This document shows, piece by piece, positions 43,874 to 52,109 of a stretch of 64,000 nucleotides of DNA (positions within the stretch are counted from its first letter, which is position 1; each line of letters starts with the position of its first letter). This DNA comes from Methylophaga sp. Lineage in GTDB: Bacteria > Pseudomonadota > Gammaproteobacteria > Nitrosococcales > Methylophagaceae. Position numbers and translations under genes: made by a program. The notes under the pieces are model-generated. The model did not search any database and was not told the origin of the DNA. It worked only from the letters and a program-made list of their open reading frames with translations. The stretch lies in NCBI GenBank assembly GCA_024636315.1, contig JAGXHJ010000065.1:1-64000 (forward strand), in the 5' to 3' direction.

Positions 43874-44396
43874 TTCTGTACCAATTTACTTTATCTGAAT
43901 CTTTATTCCAGAGAACTTTGCCATCAAGGTTCGTTCTATATGTTTGGTCAGATAAGCCGCCATATGCCCCATAACCATTCTTTGCACGATAACTCAATCT
44001 AACTCGATAGCCATCGCCATTTGTACGCGCAGCTAACCAGGTTAAATCTTTAAGTGAATCAGGATCTTTTAAGGCTAAATCTAAGTAAGAAAGAATACTG
44101 GTTTTTATGTGTTCGGGAATATCTGTATCTTGCCAAGCTCTTTCTGCTTCTTGCTCAGCCATAAATTGATCAGAGGCACGTTGAGCAGATAAAAGGCGTT
44201 CTTCCTCTAAACGTTGCTGTTTCTTCTCTTGCTCGGTTACCTTTGACCATTCAGTGATTTGTTCAGATGAGCAGGGATTTTGCTGAAAGCTGATGCTGCC
44301 ATCTTGAGTTTTGCATTTGAACATTGTTGCCGACGCATTAGCGCTAATAGCCAGAGCAAAAAACAGCATGACCAAAGATAATGTGTGCCTCATCAT
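43866..44396 (-). CDS. Secreted DUF4124-like moron protein
   Basis: A 176-aa protein with a Sec signal peptide (LVMLFFALAISANASA), a DUF4124-like N-terminal motif (MFKCKTQDGSISFQQNPC), a charged coiled-coil middle, and a C-terminal domain (DPDSLKDLTWLAARTNG, RLSYRAKNGYGAYGG). The last part resembles that of the protein at 29985-30557. Envelope location and lysogenic orientation suggest a conversion gene. The two stop codons of this gene and the tail hub gene overlap tail to tail by 8 bp. Confidence 0.65.
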   Translation of the reverse strand: MMRHTLSLVMLFFALAISANASATMFKCKTQDGSISFQQNPCSSEQITEWSKVTEQEKKQQRLEEERLLSAQRASDQFMAEQEAERAWQDTDIPEHIKTSILSYLDLALKDPDSLKDLTWLAARTNGDGYRVRLSYRAKNGYGAYGGLSDQTYRTNLDGKVLWNKDSDKVNWYRIK

Positions 44397-44398
44397 GG

Positions 44399-45541
44399 TT
44401 ATTTCACGCGTTTAAAATTATCGTCATTCTCACAATAGGCTAGGGCATCGAAACAAAGCCCTGTTAGTCTCATGATGTCGGATGGTTCAGGTAAGTTTAT
44501 GTGGTCATTAGGCTCAATGGTTAGGCCTGAACGCTCAACTTCTTGTCGATGTTTGGCTGTTAATTCAATGCCAAAGTGGACTGTGGGGCTCTTTTTATCG
44601 CCATGATAATGCAATAACCAGCGATTGTTTTTGCCTTGAAATACAATACCAAAATAGCTCGCCGTATCTTTTGCTTCGATATTTTCAACCGCTGTTTTTG
44701 TTTTCAAAATAGTCTGGGTATGTGCCAATAATTCGCGTTCTTGATGGGTGGAAACAATATTTGAATTATTGGGGTCAACGACTGCGGCAAGTGGGTCAAA
44801 TGGTATTTCTTCTATCTCTTGAGCTGGTTCGGTGGATGATAAGCTATCAACAACCAATGAGCTTAGGACGTCTTTAACGGCTTTTTTAACGATTGGCGTC
44901 ATGTTATCGAGAGTTTTTTGTGTCATTCGTAATGTGGGATCGGCTTGATTGGCCACAAATTTAACGAAGTCAGGATCGAGATTTTTTAGGCTATTTCGAA
45001 TGACCGCCTTAAAGCTGGTTAGATAGGTTAAATCTTCAGCTAGTGTTCGCATGTTTTCTGTCTTCAGATAACCATAACGGAATTTAGCCAATTCAGATGA
45101 ATCCAAAATACCCAAGTTTTTGAAGTCAATTTCAAGGAAAGGTTTTTCATCCATGATGTTGTTGTTAGAGAGATCAGTGTAAAAGGCCCATTGATGGCCA
45201 TTGGTTACCGCACCAATGCAGACACTGGGGGTTGCATTGAAATAGCGAGACAGTTGTGGCATGTGTTTGGGCAGTTTTTGATCAAAAGGTTTAGCCTCAA
45301 TGAACATGACTAATTCACCTTCGGAGTAAAGTGCATAATCAACACGCTCACTATTTTTGGCGCCGGTGAAATCAGCACAGTATTCAGCTCTGACCATAAG
45401 CGGATTAAACGGGCTATAACCTAAGATGTCTAGCAACGGCAGAATAAGTGCCTGTTTCGTTGTTTCTTCGGTTTTGCAGTGAGGCCCAGCTTCTGCAATA
45501 TGCTCGCTATGTTCTTTTATTCGTTGTGTAAAATTATCCAT
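44399..45541 (-). CDS. HsdR-N-like nuclease-domain protein
   Basis: A 380-aa protein whose first 190 residues resemble the N-terminal nuclease domain of type I restriction HsdR subunits. They include TEETTKQALILPLLDILGY, an ERVDYALYSEGELVMFIEAK core with the D...ExK triad, and SVCIGAVTNGHQWAFYTD. No helicase part is present. Single-domain proteins of this sort are common in prophages; restriction, anti-phage defence or regulation has been proposed for relatives. ATG 45541 is preferred because AAGGAAG lies just upstream. It forms an operon with the RHH protein gene upstream on this strand. Confidence 0.7.
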   Translation of the reverse strand: MDNFTQRIKEHSEHIAEAGPHCKTEETTKQALILPLLDILGYSPFNPLMVRAEYCADFTGAKNSERVDYALYSEGELVMFIEAKPFDQKLPKHMPQLSRYFNATPSVCIGAVTNGHQWAFYTDLSNNNIMDEKPFLEIDFKNLGILDSSELAKFRYGYLKTENMRTLAEDLTYLTSFKAVIRNSLKNLDPDFVKFVANQADPTLRMTQKTLDNMTPIVKKAVKDVLSSLVVDSLSSTEPAQEIEEIPFDPLAAVVDPNNSNIVSTHQERELLAHTQTILKTKTAVENIEAKDTASYFGIVFQGKNNRWLLHYHGDKKSPTVHFGIELTAKHRQEVERSGLTIEPNDHINLPEPSDIMRLTGLCFDALAYCENDDNFKRVK

Positions 45542-45557
45542 CACCACTTCCTTATTA

Positions 45558-46016
45558 TTAATCACTCAAATCCCGAATTAAATTCATTACTGCTTTTTTG
45601 TGTTTAGGCGAGAGCTTCTTAAACATGATCGTTAAAGCAGCGTCTTCAAAGTCGTTGACCTTGCTTTCTTGTATGCCATGGTGCTTGGTTGGGCTAGATT
45701 CCCATCGTTGAGCAAAAAACAATCGCATGACGATTTCTTGATTTAGGCTATTTCTATGCACAGTGCCGTGCATGCGTAACGATTCCTTTAGTTTTTCATC
45801 TAAGCGGAACTGGAACACCTCAGTATTAAGTTTTGTCGGGCTTGATTGTTTAAACAGCGCAACATCCTGTTCTGAAAACTCCTTATCTAAGACTGAATTA
45901 AGCTTAAATATAACTTCACTATTATTACTTCGTCGGCTTTCTTTAGCCGACAAAATCAACCAGTCCAATGTCTGGACAGGTAAACGCAGACTGTAGGAAA
46001 CCGTTTTATTTTTCAT
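45558..46016 (-). CDS. Tandem ribbon-helix-helix (Arc-like) regulator
   Basis: A 152-aa protein from ATG 46016; the upstream TTG 46025 is unlikely. Two Arc-like RHH units are visible: VSYSLRLPVQTLDWLILSAK with RRSNNSEVIFKLNSVL, and VFQFRLDEKLKESLRMHG with HRNSLNQEIVMRLF. A single chain with two RHH units can act as a built-in dimer. Its gene is divergent from a 54-aa Arc-like protein across an 88-bp control region with repeated TAGATGCAA. The arrangement is like a lysogeny switch. The C-terminus (about 110-152) is extra. Confidence 0.75.
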   Translation of the reverse strand: MKNKTVSYSLRLPVQTLDWLILSAKESRRSNNSEVIFKLNSVLDKEFSEQDVALFKQSSPTKLNTEVFQFRLDEKLKESLRMHGTVHRNSLNQEIVMRLFFAQRWESSPTKHHGIQESKVNDFEDAALTIMFKKLSPKHKKAVMNLIRDLSD

Positions 46017-46104
46017 TAGATGCAAAGTGTAGCTATTTTATGTTGACGTAAATAGATGCAATCTGTATTGTGAATCCATATTGCATTTATAAGGAAGTCG
46101 GGAC
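46017..46104. promoter_or_regulatory. Divergent control region with ATGCAA operators
   Basis: TTGACG 46043-46048 and TATTGT 46066-46071 with 17-bp spacing drive the plus strand. Three copies of a 9-bp element flank them: TAGATGCAA at 46017-46025 and 46053-46061, and the inverted TTGCATTTA at 46081-46089. The middle copy lies in the promoter spacer. These are likely RHH binding sites. Confidence 0.65.
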
Positions 46105-46269
46105 ATGACTACATCAACAGAGAATAAAGTGAAATCTTCATCTATTAGGTTCCCTATAGAATTACTGGATGAGCTTACTGTCGCTGCTAAGAAAAACTTA
46201 CGGTCAACAAACAGCGAGATAGTGCTTAGATTGAAACGAAGCTTAGTCGCTGGCCGCGATAAAAATTAA
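46105..46269 (+). CDS. Arc-family ribbon-helix-helix protein
   Basis: A 54-aa protein, MTTSTENKVKSSSIRFPIEL, then LDELTVAAKKNLRSTNSEIV. It has the RHH pattern of a polar N-terminus, a short beta strand (SSIRFP), helix A, a turn with RSTNSEI and helix B. AAGGAAG ribosome-binding site before ATG 46105. It faces the tandem RHH protein across a shared operator, like a Cro/repressor pair. A hairpin at 46283-46312 ends its message. Confidence 0.75.
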   Translation: MTTSTENKVKSSSIRFPIELLDELTVAAKKNLRSTNSEIVLRLKRSLVAGRDKN

Positions 46270-46282
46270 AAGAAGTGTAGTT

Positions 46283-46312
46283 GTCTGATCAGGGTTGCAC
46301 CCCTGATCAGAC
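46283..46312 (+). terminator. Hairpin after the Arc-like gene
   Basis: GTCTGATCAGGG pairs perfectly with CCCTGATCAGAC (12 bp) around a 6-nt loop, followed by GGTTTGAGG. Stable stem but poor U-tract; it could be an attenuator. The stem contains GATC, relevant if Dam methylation exists. Confidence 0.6.
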
Positions 46313-46410
46313 GGTTTGAGGCTCTGGCTTTTCGGTCACCTTTTGCACTCGTTGCAAAGCATACCCCAGATGCCTCTTTAGTTGATAGTCGATTAAAGCA
46401 GGTAAACAAC

Positions 46411-46869
46411 ATGAGTAACATGTACGACCCAATTGAAACAGCCATGTATGACATGGTGCATGATTTCCCCGGCGGCGCTGTCAAGCTGGCTGCCCGTGTC
46501 AATATGAATGCTGGCACGCTCAATAACAAAATTAACCCCTCCATGGAATCTCATCATTTGACGCTGAAAGAAGCCGTCAACCTGATGCTCGCGACCAATG
46601 ACCTTCGTTTACTACACGCAATAGGCACCGAACTCGGTTTTGTATGTGTGCCTGTTGGGCATTTGGCTGGCGTTTCTGATATTGAATTTTTGTCTGTTTT
46701 TAGCAGAGCAATGTCAGAAGTCGGCGATATGAGTCAAGCCGTTTACGAGGCTTTCAGCGATGGGAAAATCACGCGAAAGGAAGTGGAGTTAGTGCGTAAA
46801 GAAACGGTTGAAGCTATGGCTGCACTGGCTGAACTGCCGTCTCGACTTGAATCAATGTGTGATGAGTAA
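46411..46869 (+). CDS. CII-family (CP76-like) phage regulator
   Basis: A 152-aa protein with the phage regulatory CII (CP76) pattern: MVHDFPGGAVKLAARVNMNA, GTLNNKINPSMESHHLTL, EAVNLMLATNDLRLLHAIG. It contains a helix-turn-helix near residues 20-45 and a helical C-terminus. Such proteins control early transcription of P2-like and related phages. It starts the early plus-strand operon and is followed by a terminator at 46875. Confidence 0.8.
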   Translation: MSNMYDPIETAMYDMVHDFPGGAVKLAARVNMNAGTLNNKINPSMESHHLTLKEAVNLMLATNDLRLLHAIGTELGFVCVPVGHLAGVSDIEFLSVFSRAMSEVGDMSQAVYEAFSDGKITRKEVELVRKETVEAMAALAELPSRLESMCDE

Positions 46870-46874
46870 GTGTT

Positions 46875-46914
46875 GCCCAGCCTAAATTCAGCTAGTTAGG
46901 TTGGGCTTTTTTTT
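46875..46914 (+). terminator. Intrinsic terminator after the CII-like gene
   Basis: GCCCAGCCTAA pairs with TTAGGTTGGGC (one wobble), loop of 10 nt, then eight T. It separates the regulator from the downstream recombinase and replication genes, so antitermination or a second promoter may be needed there. Confidence 0.8.
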
Positions 46915-46938
46915 GAGATTTATTTTCTGGGGTGCGTT

Positions 46939-47532
46939 ATGGAAATGAAAAGATATTTAACGGTTAGTGAAGAAAAAACATTGTTTAAAACGGTCGATGG
47001 CGTGGCGGGTGTATTGGCTCAGCGCGATGGTGCTTGGATGTTATTGCTTCGTCAAACTGGCATGCGTATTGGTTCATTAGCCGGATTAACGGTTGCTGAT
47101 GCGAGACATGGCCTTGCGACTAATTATTTAGAACTAAAAGATGAACATGCCAAAGGTGGGAATGGTTACCAGATATTTTTAAACAAAACATCAAAGGCCT
47201 GTTTACGAGTTTTGTTAAGCAACCGTATCGAAATGGGTTACACCGCCGAACCTGATATGCCGTTAGTGATGGGCCGTAATAATCAAGGTTTGAGCATTCG
47301 TAGTTTTCAAAGTCGTATGCGAATTTGGGTTGATAAATCATGCATTGCCATGCCTGCTTCGCCACACTGGTTTCGGCATACGTTGGCAATGCGAATTATG
47401 AGCCAATCCACTGCCACTAATAAATTGGGCGTTGTGCAAGCAGCATTGGGCCATTCAACCGCTGATGCAACGATGATTTATACCCGTCCAAATCGTGAAG
47501 ATGTTGCTTTAGCAATGGAGGAAGCGTCATGA
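46939..47532 (+). CDS. Short tyrosine recombinase, catalytic domain only (FimB/E-sized)
   Basis: A 197-aa tyrosine recombinase lacking an N-terminal core-binding domain. Catalytic residues are complete: Arg43 in TGMRIGSL, a Lys in LKDEHAKGG, His143/Arg146 in PHWFRH, His of LGHST and Tyr181 in MIYTRP. Its size matches FimB/FimE inversion recombinases. It lies in the early operon, far from either attachment site, so integration is an unlikely job. Possible roles are DNA inversion, resolution of replicating dimers, or regulation of excision. Confidence 0.85.
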   Translation: MEMKRYLTVSEEKTLFKTVDGVAGVLAQRDGAWMLLLRQTGMRIGSLAGLTVADARHGLATNYLELKDEHAKGGNGYQIFLNKTSKACLRVLLSNRIEMGYTAEPDMPLVMGRNNQGLSIRSFQSRMRIWVDKSCIAMPASPHWFRHTLAMRIMSQSTATNKLGVVQAALGHSTADATMIYTRPNREDVALAMEEAS

Positions 47533-47774
47533 CTTGCACCTTCATCAGCATCGATACGGATGGGAAGGCAATCACTTCAGCTTTTGGCAACTTGCACCGT
47601 CACCCTAGAAATTACTGTGAAATGGCGAATATTGACCTAAAAGTGGGTGATGCGCGTATCGGAATTAGGTTTAAAACATGGCAAGAAATGATCTCTTTTT
47701 GTGACGAGCATAATTTTACTTATAAAGATGATCGAACCGGTGTTGATAAGTACATCAGCCGCATGAGTATCTAA
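47529..47774 (+). CDS. Hypothetical early phage protein
   Basis: An 81-aa product overlapping the recombinase end (ATGA). Mixed alpha/beta with a central DLKVGDARIGIRFKTWQEM segment and a His/Cys-containing N-terminal half. No family recognised. Part of the early operon. Confidence 0.6.
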   Translation: MTCTFISIDTDGKAITSAFGNLHRHPRNYCEMANIDLKVGDARIGIRFKTWQEMISFCDEHNFTYKDDRTGVDKYISRMSI

Positions 47775-47776
47775 CC

Positions 47777-47965
47777 ATGATTGCCATTTCGATCATCATC
47801 TACATCGTGCTGGGCGTGATTGCGATTTTATCCGATTCGCTCACCGTACAAACCGAGGCTAAAGCTGTTTTCACTAATAATTTTACCTTTATGTTGGCGA
47901 CATTGCTGTGGCCGCTGGTAGTGATATGGGCGAAATACAAATGGTATCAACGACTAAAAGGGTAA
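47777..47965 (+). CDS. Small two-TM membrane protein
   Basis: A 62-aa protein with TM helices at about residues 3-20 (AISIIIYIVLGVIAIL) and 36-51 (FMLATLLWPLVVIWA). Two bases after the previous stop, no strong ribosome-binding site. Function unknown. Confidence 0.55.
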   Translation: MIAISIIIYIVLGVIAILSDSLTVQTEAKAVFTNNFTFMLATLLWPLVVIWAKYKWYQRLKG

Positions 47966-48132
47966 ACCTAAGCCGTTTACCGCCTGACCGTAAACGATCG
48001 GCGTGGGCTTGGGTTCAAAAAAATAGACCGGAACAGGCTGGGCTTATTCAATCAGCTTCGTTTCAGCAACTACTAACAACGTTCAATGGTGAGGTCATTA
48101 TTGAAATGGAGATTAACAATGAGAAAAATTGA
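47941..48132 (+). CDS. Small basic early phage protein
   Basis: A 63-aa product from ATG 47941 within the end of the membrane protein gene. Basic N-terminal half (TTKRVNLSRLPPDRKRSAW) and acidic C-terminus. No family recognised; overlaps both neighbours, as usual in this compact operon. Confidence 0.5.
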   Translation: MVSTTKRVNLSRLPPDRKRSAWAWVQKNRPEQAGLIQSASFQQLLTTFNGEVIIEMEINNEKN

Positions 48133-48340
48133 ACAACTACAAGAAACAGCTTTGTTTATTTTGGAATCAGAAGGCGATATGCAAACCCATCAAATCGCCT
48201 CGATGTGTCAGCCCGCTTGTTCGGTTGCAGCTATGACCATTGCTCTCAATCAGTTGCGTGAAGAAGGCGAAATCAAAAAACGAGGTTTGAATTGGACCTT
48301 AGTTGCAGACGAGGAGGCTGCAAATGCAGACGCGGCTTGA
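48119..48340 (+). CDS. Small winged-helix DNA-binding protein
   Basis: A 73-aa product from ATG 48119. The pattern ETALFILESEGDMQTHQIAS, MTIALNQLREEGEIKKRG, WTLV matches a compact winged helix: two helices, a recognition helix and a beta wing. A regulator of the early genes or a replication accessory is possible. Confidence 0.6.
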   Translation: MRKIEQLQETALFILESEGDMQTHQIASMCQPACSVAAMTIALNQLREEGEIKKRGLNWTLVADEEAANADAA

Positions 48341-48560
48341 ATCGGTGTTGGAGTCAACCGCGAACATCGCCACCGGCATGATGGTGTCATTCCTCATGGG
48401 CATGTTGGTGTACCCATTATTTGGTTTTGATGTGTCACCTTCCCAAAATTTTTGGATTGTGATCATTTTTACGATTGTTTCTTTTGCACGTTCATATGCA
48501 TGGCGTCGTTGGTTTAACGGCCGTTTAGTGCGGAGGCTCAATCGTGGCATCAATAGCTGA
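48324..48560 (+). CDS. Two-TM phage membrane protein (DUF7220-like)
   Basis: A 78-aa product from ATG 48324, behind a GAGGAGG Shine-Dalgarno. The sequence ESVLESTANIATGMMVSFLM, FGFDVSPSQNFWIV and FARSYAWRRWFN has the pattern of a small phage membrane protein with two TM helices and a conserved RSYxWRRWFN end. Function unknown. It overlaps the primase gene. Confidence 0.65.
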   Translation: MQTRLESVLESTANIATGMMVSFLMGMLVYPLFGFDVSPSQNFWIVIIFTIVSFARSYAWRRWFNGRLVRRLNRGINS

Positions 48561-51264
48561 ACTTAAATCACGGATTGATCTGCATGACTTAGCAGACAAA
48601 TTAGGCATGAGCCGCCCAGGTGGCCGTGGTAATTATCGTAGCCCTCATCATGATGATAAATCACCCAGCCTGTCTATTTTTGAAAAAGAAGGTAGTCAAG
48701 GCTGGAAGGATCACTCTAATGGTGATGGTGGCAGTTGCGTCGATTTAGTCATGTACACACATGCGCTTGATGTTGCTGAAGCCGTGGTTTTTTTGCATGA
48801 ACTGTATGGCCTTCCACTGGATAAACCTAATTCAGATCAACCCAGACAGGAGACAACGCGTGCAGAATACATCGCTGACAAATGTTTTGAACAAACTGAA
48901 GAAACGGTTCGTTACCTCACCGGTCGTGGCATTAATGAAGACGTGGTTCGTGGCGCCATCAAGCGTCGATCAGTGGGATGGAATAGTTGGATCTCAACCC
49001 AAGTTGGACCTGGCAATTTTGGTCATGGTGGCCCTGCTTGTGCTTTTATCGTAAAAACGCTTAATCCTGGTCGCGTAGTGGCCGTTGATTTGCGATATGA
49101 AAATAAAGACTTAAACGGCGGCACTAAAACACAATGCCAAGGCGAAAAATCGGGTCATGTTTGGTATGACGATTTAAAAGCGATTAAGGCCGCACATACT
49201 ATATATATAGTGGAATCACCGATTAACGCCTTGTCCGTTGCATCGGCAAAAATACCCGGTGCACAGGCTGTGGCGGTGCGTGGTTTAAATGTGCGTGCTA
49301 TCGATTGGTCATTTTTAATCGGCAAGCGTGTTTTGATTTGCCTTGATGCTGATTTACCTAATGACAAAAACGAACGCCCGGGGCCAGAAGCAGGCTGGAC
49401 ATTACACGAAATATTACTTGGCTTAAATATATCGGCGATGATGGTCGACCAGATGGATTGGGCTGAAAATAAGTGGAATGATGTAAATGATATTTTGATG
49501 AATGATTCTGCTTCAGCCTGTCATTCAGCTTTACGCAAGATTGAGCCTTGGATTATTTCAGGTTTACCAGGTAAAGATAGCGTAGGTCGTTCTCGACTCT
49601 ATTTGCCACCACATGATTTTGGTCAATATTGGCGTTATCGTGCAAAAGAAGACTTCACTACCTACGTAAAATCGTTTGAAAAAAGCGAAGAGGGTATGGA
49701 TGAAGAACAATTTAGCGATGTAGCAGGCTTTAGAGTGGCCGGTATTTCCCGTGTGACCATTGCCAGTGCAACAGCCACTATGACCGGCGAAAAAGACACA
49801 CAACCTAACACCACCTTTGCCGTTTCTGTACAAACCCCTCGACATGGCGCCAAGTTAATTCGGCGTGTGTTTGAAGATGAAAAACTGCACAACCTTGACC
49901 AGTGGCGTAAGTTTGGTCCAGTATTCAATCAAGCCGTATTTTCAAGGATGATAAATGTGCTGGAACGGAGTTCACATCTTGGTTCGCGTAATGCCGCCAA
50001 TTTTGTCGGCCTATGCTGGCGCGATGGTCAGTTGATTATCAATGAAGGACCGGATACCTATTTCACCGATCCCGATAAACAATGCCCGTATCACAATCTG
50101 ATTTTTCCCACGGGCAGTTTGTTCGATGCCAGAAAAGTCGTGGCAGCCTATCAAGAAACATTCAGGCACAACGCCGCATCAATGATGTTGGTGTGGAGCT
50201 TAGGCGCTCATCTTAAAAACTTGCTTGGTTTTTGGCCTCACATGACCTTGCAGGCCGATAAAGGCGCGGGTAAATCAACTTTGATCAAACGCCTTGAACG
50301 TACCATCGGTTTTACGATGTTTTCAGGCCAATCGCTGCAGACTGAGTTTCGTTTATTAACCTCAATTTCGCACACCTCGCACCCCGTTGGATGGGAAGAA
50401 CTGTCGGCACGTCGGCAAGATGTTATCGATAAAGCAGTGGCCATGTTACAAGAAAATTACCAATATACCGTCAGTCGTCGTGGATCAGATATGACGGAAT
50501 ACGTGTTATCAGCACCCGTATTATTAGCCGGTGAAGATGTACCGGTTCGGTCATTGTTAGGTAAATTGATTCGCTCTGAGCTCACTGGCAAACGCGGCCC
50601 GTTAATGGCTGATGATTTACCTCGTTTCCCCGTTAAACAATGGTTGCAGTTTTTAACCACAAAATCACGCCAAGAAGTCAACGCTATTTATGGCAAAGCA
50701 CGGCAATTTTGTTTTGATAATTCACGTGCCAAAGGTGAAGACGATGGCGCGGTGCGTATGGCTGGTAATTATGCCGCGATCATGACGGCATGGCGTTTGT
50801 TGTGTGACTTTATGGATATCCCCAAAGAATCCGGCAATTTTATTGGTGATTGTTTGGCTGAAATGAATAGCCATGTCAGTGAAACCAGTTCAGATCGTGA
50901 ACCGTGGGTGTGGATTTTAGAAACAATCCTTTCTGAAATGGATAGTGGCCAATATCGCCACCCATTCAAGTTTGATCGCGTGACCTTAGTACCAGGTGAA
51001 GATGATGTCGAATGCCTACTCATTAGAACTGGCCACGTTATGGATCACATCAGCCATTCCCCTGCATTACGTGAAAAGTGGAATGCCTTGCCGGTGAAAT
51101 CTGATCGTGTATTCAAAAAACAATGCAAGCAAGCAGGCGTGATCTTAAAAGATGACGTTGAAAAAATTATTAATGGAAAACGGGTGTGTCACATGGTGGC
51201 ATTTAGTTTAGAAAATTTGGCGAAGTATGGACTGTATACATCAGCGCCGGAGCATATTGTATGA
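48544..51264 (+). CDS. Phage primase-helicase (Toprim plus AAA-type ATPase)
   Basis: A 906-aa replication protein. The N-terminus is like the CHC2 zinc domain of primases (PHHDDKSPSLSIF, WKDHSNGDGGSCVDLV), but most zinc Cys are replaced. A Toprim domain follows: IVESPINALSVASAK near residue 223 and LICLDADLP. The C-terminal half holds an ATPase with Walker A DKGAGKST (about 572-579) and a later VGWEELSARRQDVIDKAV segment. It would prime and unwind phage DNA. GTG start; it overlaps the membrane protein gene by 17 bp and the methyltransferase gene by 4 bp. Confidence 0.8.
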   Translation: MASIAELKSRIDLHDLADKLGMSRPGGRGNYRSPHHDDKSPSLSIFEKEGSQGWKDHSNGDGGSCVDLVMYTHALDVAEAVVFLHELYGLPLDKPNSDQPRQETTRAEYIADKCFEQTEETVRYLTGRGINEDVVRGAIKRRSVGWNSWISTQVGPGNFGHGGPACAFIVKTLNPGRVVAVDLRYENKDLNGGTKTQCQGEKSGHVWYDDLKAIKAAHTIYIVESPINALSVASAKIPGAQAVAVRGLNVRAIDWSFLIGKRVLICLDADLPNDKNERPGPEAGWTLHEILLGLNISAMMVDQMDWAENKWNDVNDILMNDSASACHSALRKIEPWIISGLPGKDSVGRSRLYLPPHDFGQYWRYRAKEDFTTYVKSFEKSEEGMDEEQFSDVAGFRVAGISRVTIASATATMTGEKDTQPNTTFAVSVQTPRHGAKLIRRVFEDEKLHNLDQWRKFGPVFNQAVFSRMINVLERSSHLGSRNAANFVGLCWRDGQLIINEGPDTYFTDPDKQCPYHNLIFPTGSLFDARKVVAAYQETFRHNAASMMLVWSLGAHLKNLLGFWPHMTLQADKGAGKSTLIKRLERTIGFTMFSGQSLQTEFRLLTSISHTSHPVGWEELSARRQDVIDKAVAMLQENYQYTVSRRGSDMTEYVLSAPVLLAGEDVPVRSLLGKLIRSELTGKRGPLMADDLPRFPVKQWLQFLTTKSRQEVNAIYGKARQFCFDNSRAKGEDDGAVRMAGNYAAIMTAWRLLCDFMDIPKESGNFIGDCLAEMNSHVSETSSDREPWVWILETILSEMDSGQYRHPFKFDRVTLVPGEDDVECLLIRTGHVMDHISHSPALREKWNALPVKSDRVFKKQCKQAGVILKDDVEKIINGKRVCHMVAFSLENLAKYGLYTSAPEHIV

Positions 51265-51998
51265 GTGTTCAGTTATTCCATGGCGATTGCTTAGATATCA
51301 TGAATGAAATACCTAGTAACTCAATTGATATGGTACTGGCAGACCCACCATACGGCACAACTCATTGCGATTGGGATTCGTGTTTGGATTTGGAAATCAT
51401 GTGGGGTCATTTAAAGCGAGTCATTAAACCAAATGGTGCCATCGTTTTAACAGCACAAACACCGTTCGATAAGGTATTGGGCGCATCTAATCTAAAAATG
51501 CTCAGGTATGAATGGATTTTAGAAAAGCCTGCAGCGACGGGGTTCTTTAACGCTAAAAAGATGCCGTTGAAAGCGCATGAGAACATCTTGGTTTTTTATA
51601 AGAAGTTACCTACCTATAACCCTCAGATAACACATGGCCACCCACGAAAAACATCGGGTCGACTGGATATCGGTTCTGAGATATATGGCAAACCTGTGAA
51701 AAAAACAAATTATGACTCTACTAGTCGGTACCCAAGAAGTATTCAAAAATTCAAAAGTGATAAGCAAAAAAAGAAGCTGCACCCAACACAAAAGCCGGAA
51801 GCATTAATGGAGTATTTAATTAATACATATACCAATAGTGGTGAGTGCGTGCTTGATTTCGTAATGGGTAGCGGCACAACAGGCGTGGCAGCTAAAAGAC
51901 TAAACCGAAAATTCATCGGTATTGAGTTGAAAAAGATTCATTTTGATGCTGCCACAAGAAGAATCGAAAGTACTACCGCTGCGGATCGCTCGGGCTAA
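51261..51998 (+). CDS. DNA N6-adenine / N4-cytosine methyltransferase
   Basis: A 245-aa beta-class methyltransferase: motif IV DPPYG is N-terminal (MVLADPPYGTTH) and motif I (CVLDFVMGSGTTGVAA) is C-terminal, the order seen in the N6/N4 beta group. HPTQKPEALMEYLI lies between them. No restriction partner with a matching place is evident, so an orphan protecting phage DNA or tuning gene control is likely. ATG overlaps the primase stop. Confidence 0.88.
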   Translation: MSVQLFHGDCLDIMNEIPSNSIDMVLADPPYGTTHCDWDSCLDLEIMWGHLKRVIKPNGAIVLTAQTPFDKVLGASNLKMLRYEWILEKPAATGFFNAKKMPLKAHENILVFYKKLPTYNPQITHGHPRKTSGRLDIGSEIYGKPVKKTNYDSTSRYPRSIQKFKSDKQKKKLHPTQKPEALMEYLINTYTNSGECVLDFVMGSGTTGVAAKRLNRKFIGIELKKIHFDAATRRIESTTAADRSG

Positions 51999-52109
51999 TA
52001 AGCACCGCGTTAGGAAGATGGGCCTTAGGACTCCACCATCATAGCCTAACCGACTCGCCGGCGTAAGCGGCCCAACAAATAACTTAAAGCAATGTAAAGG
52101 ATGATGAAA
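51999..52109 (+). promoter_or_regulatory. Leader of the csrA gene
   Basis: A 111-bp gap with GGA-containing stretches (TAGGAAG, TAGGACT) and an AAAGG Shine-Dalgarno at 52096-52100. GGA in loops is the CsrA target, so autoregulation is possible. No clear promoter is seen. Confidence 0.35.

Noticed and set aside
51261..51998. Restriction-modification pair formed by the methyltransferase and the HsdR-N-like protein
   Set aside because: They are about 6 kb apart on opposite strands in different transcription units, and the nuclease-like protein lacks helicase and specificity parts.
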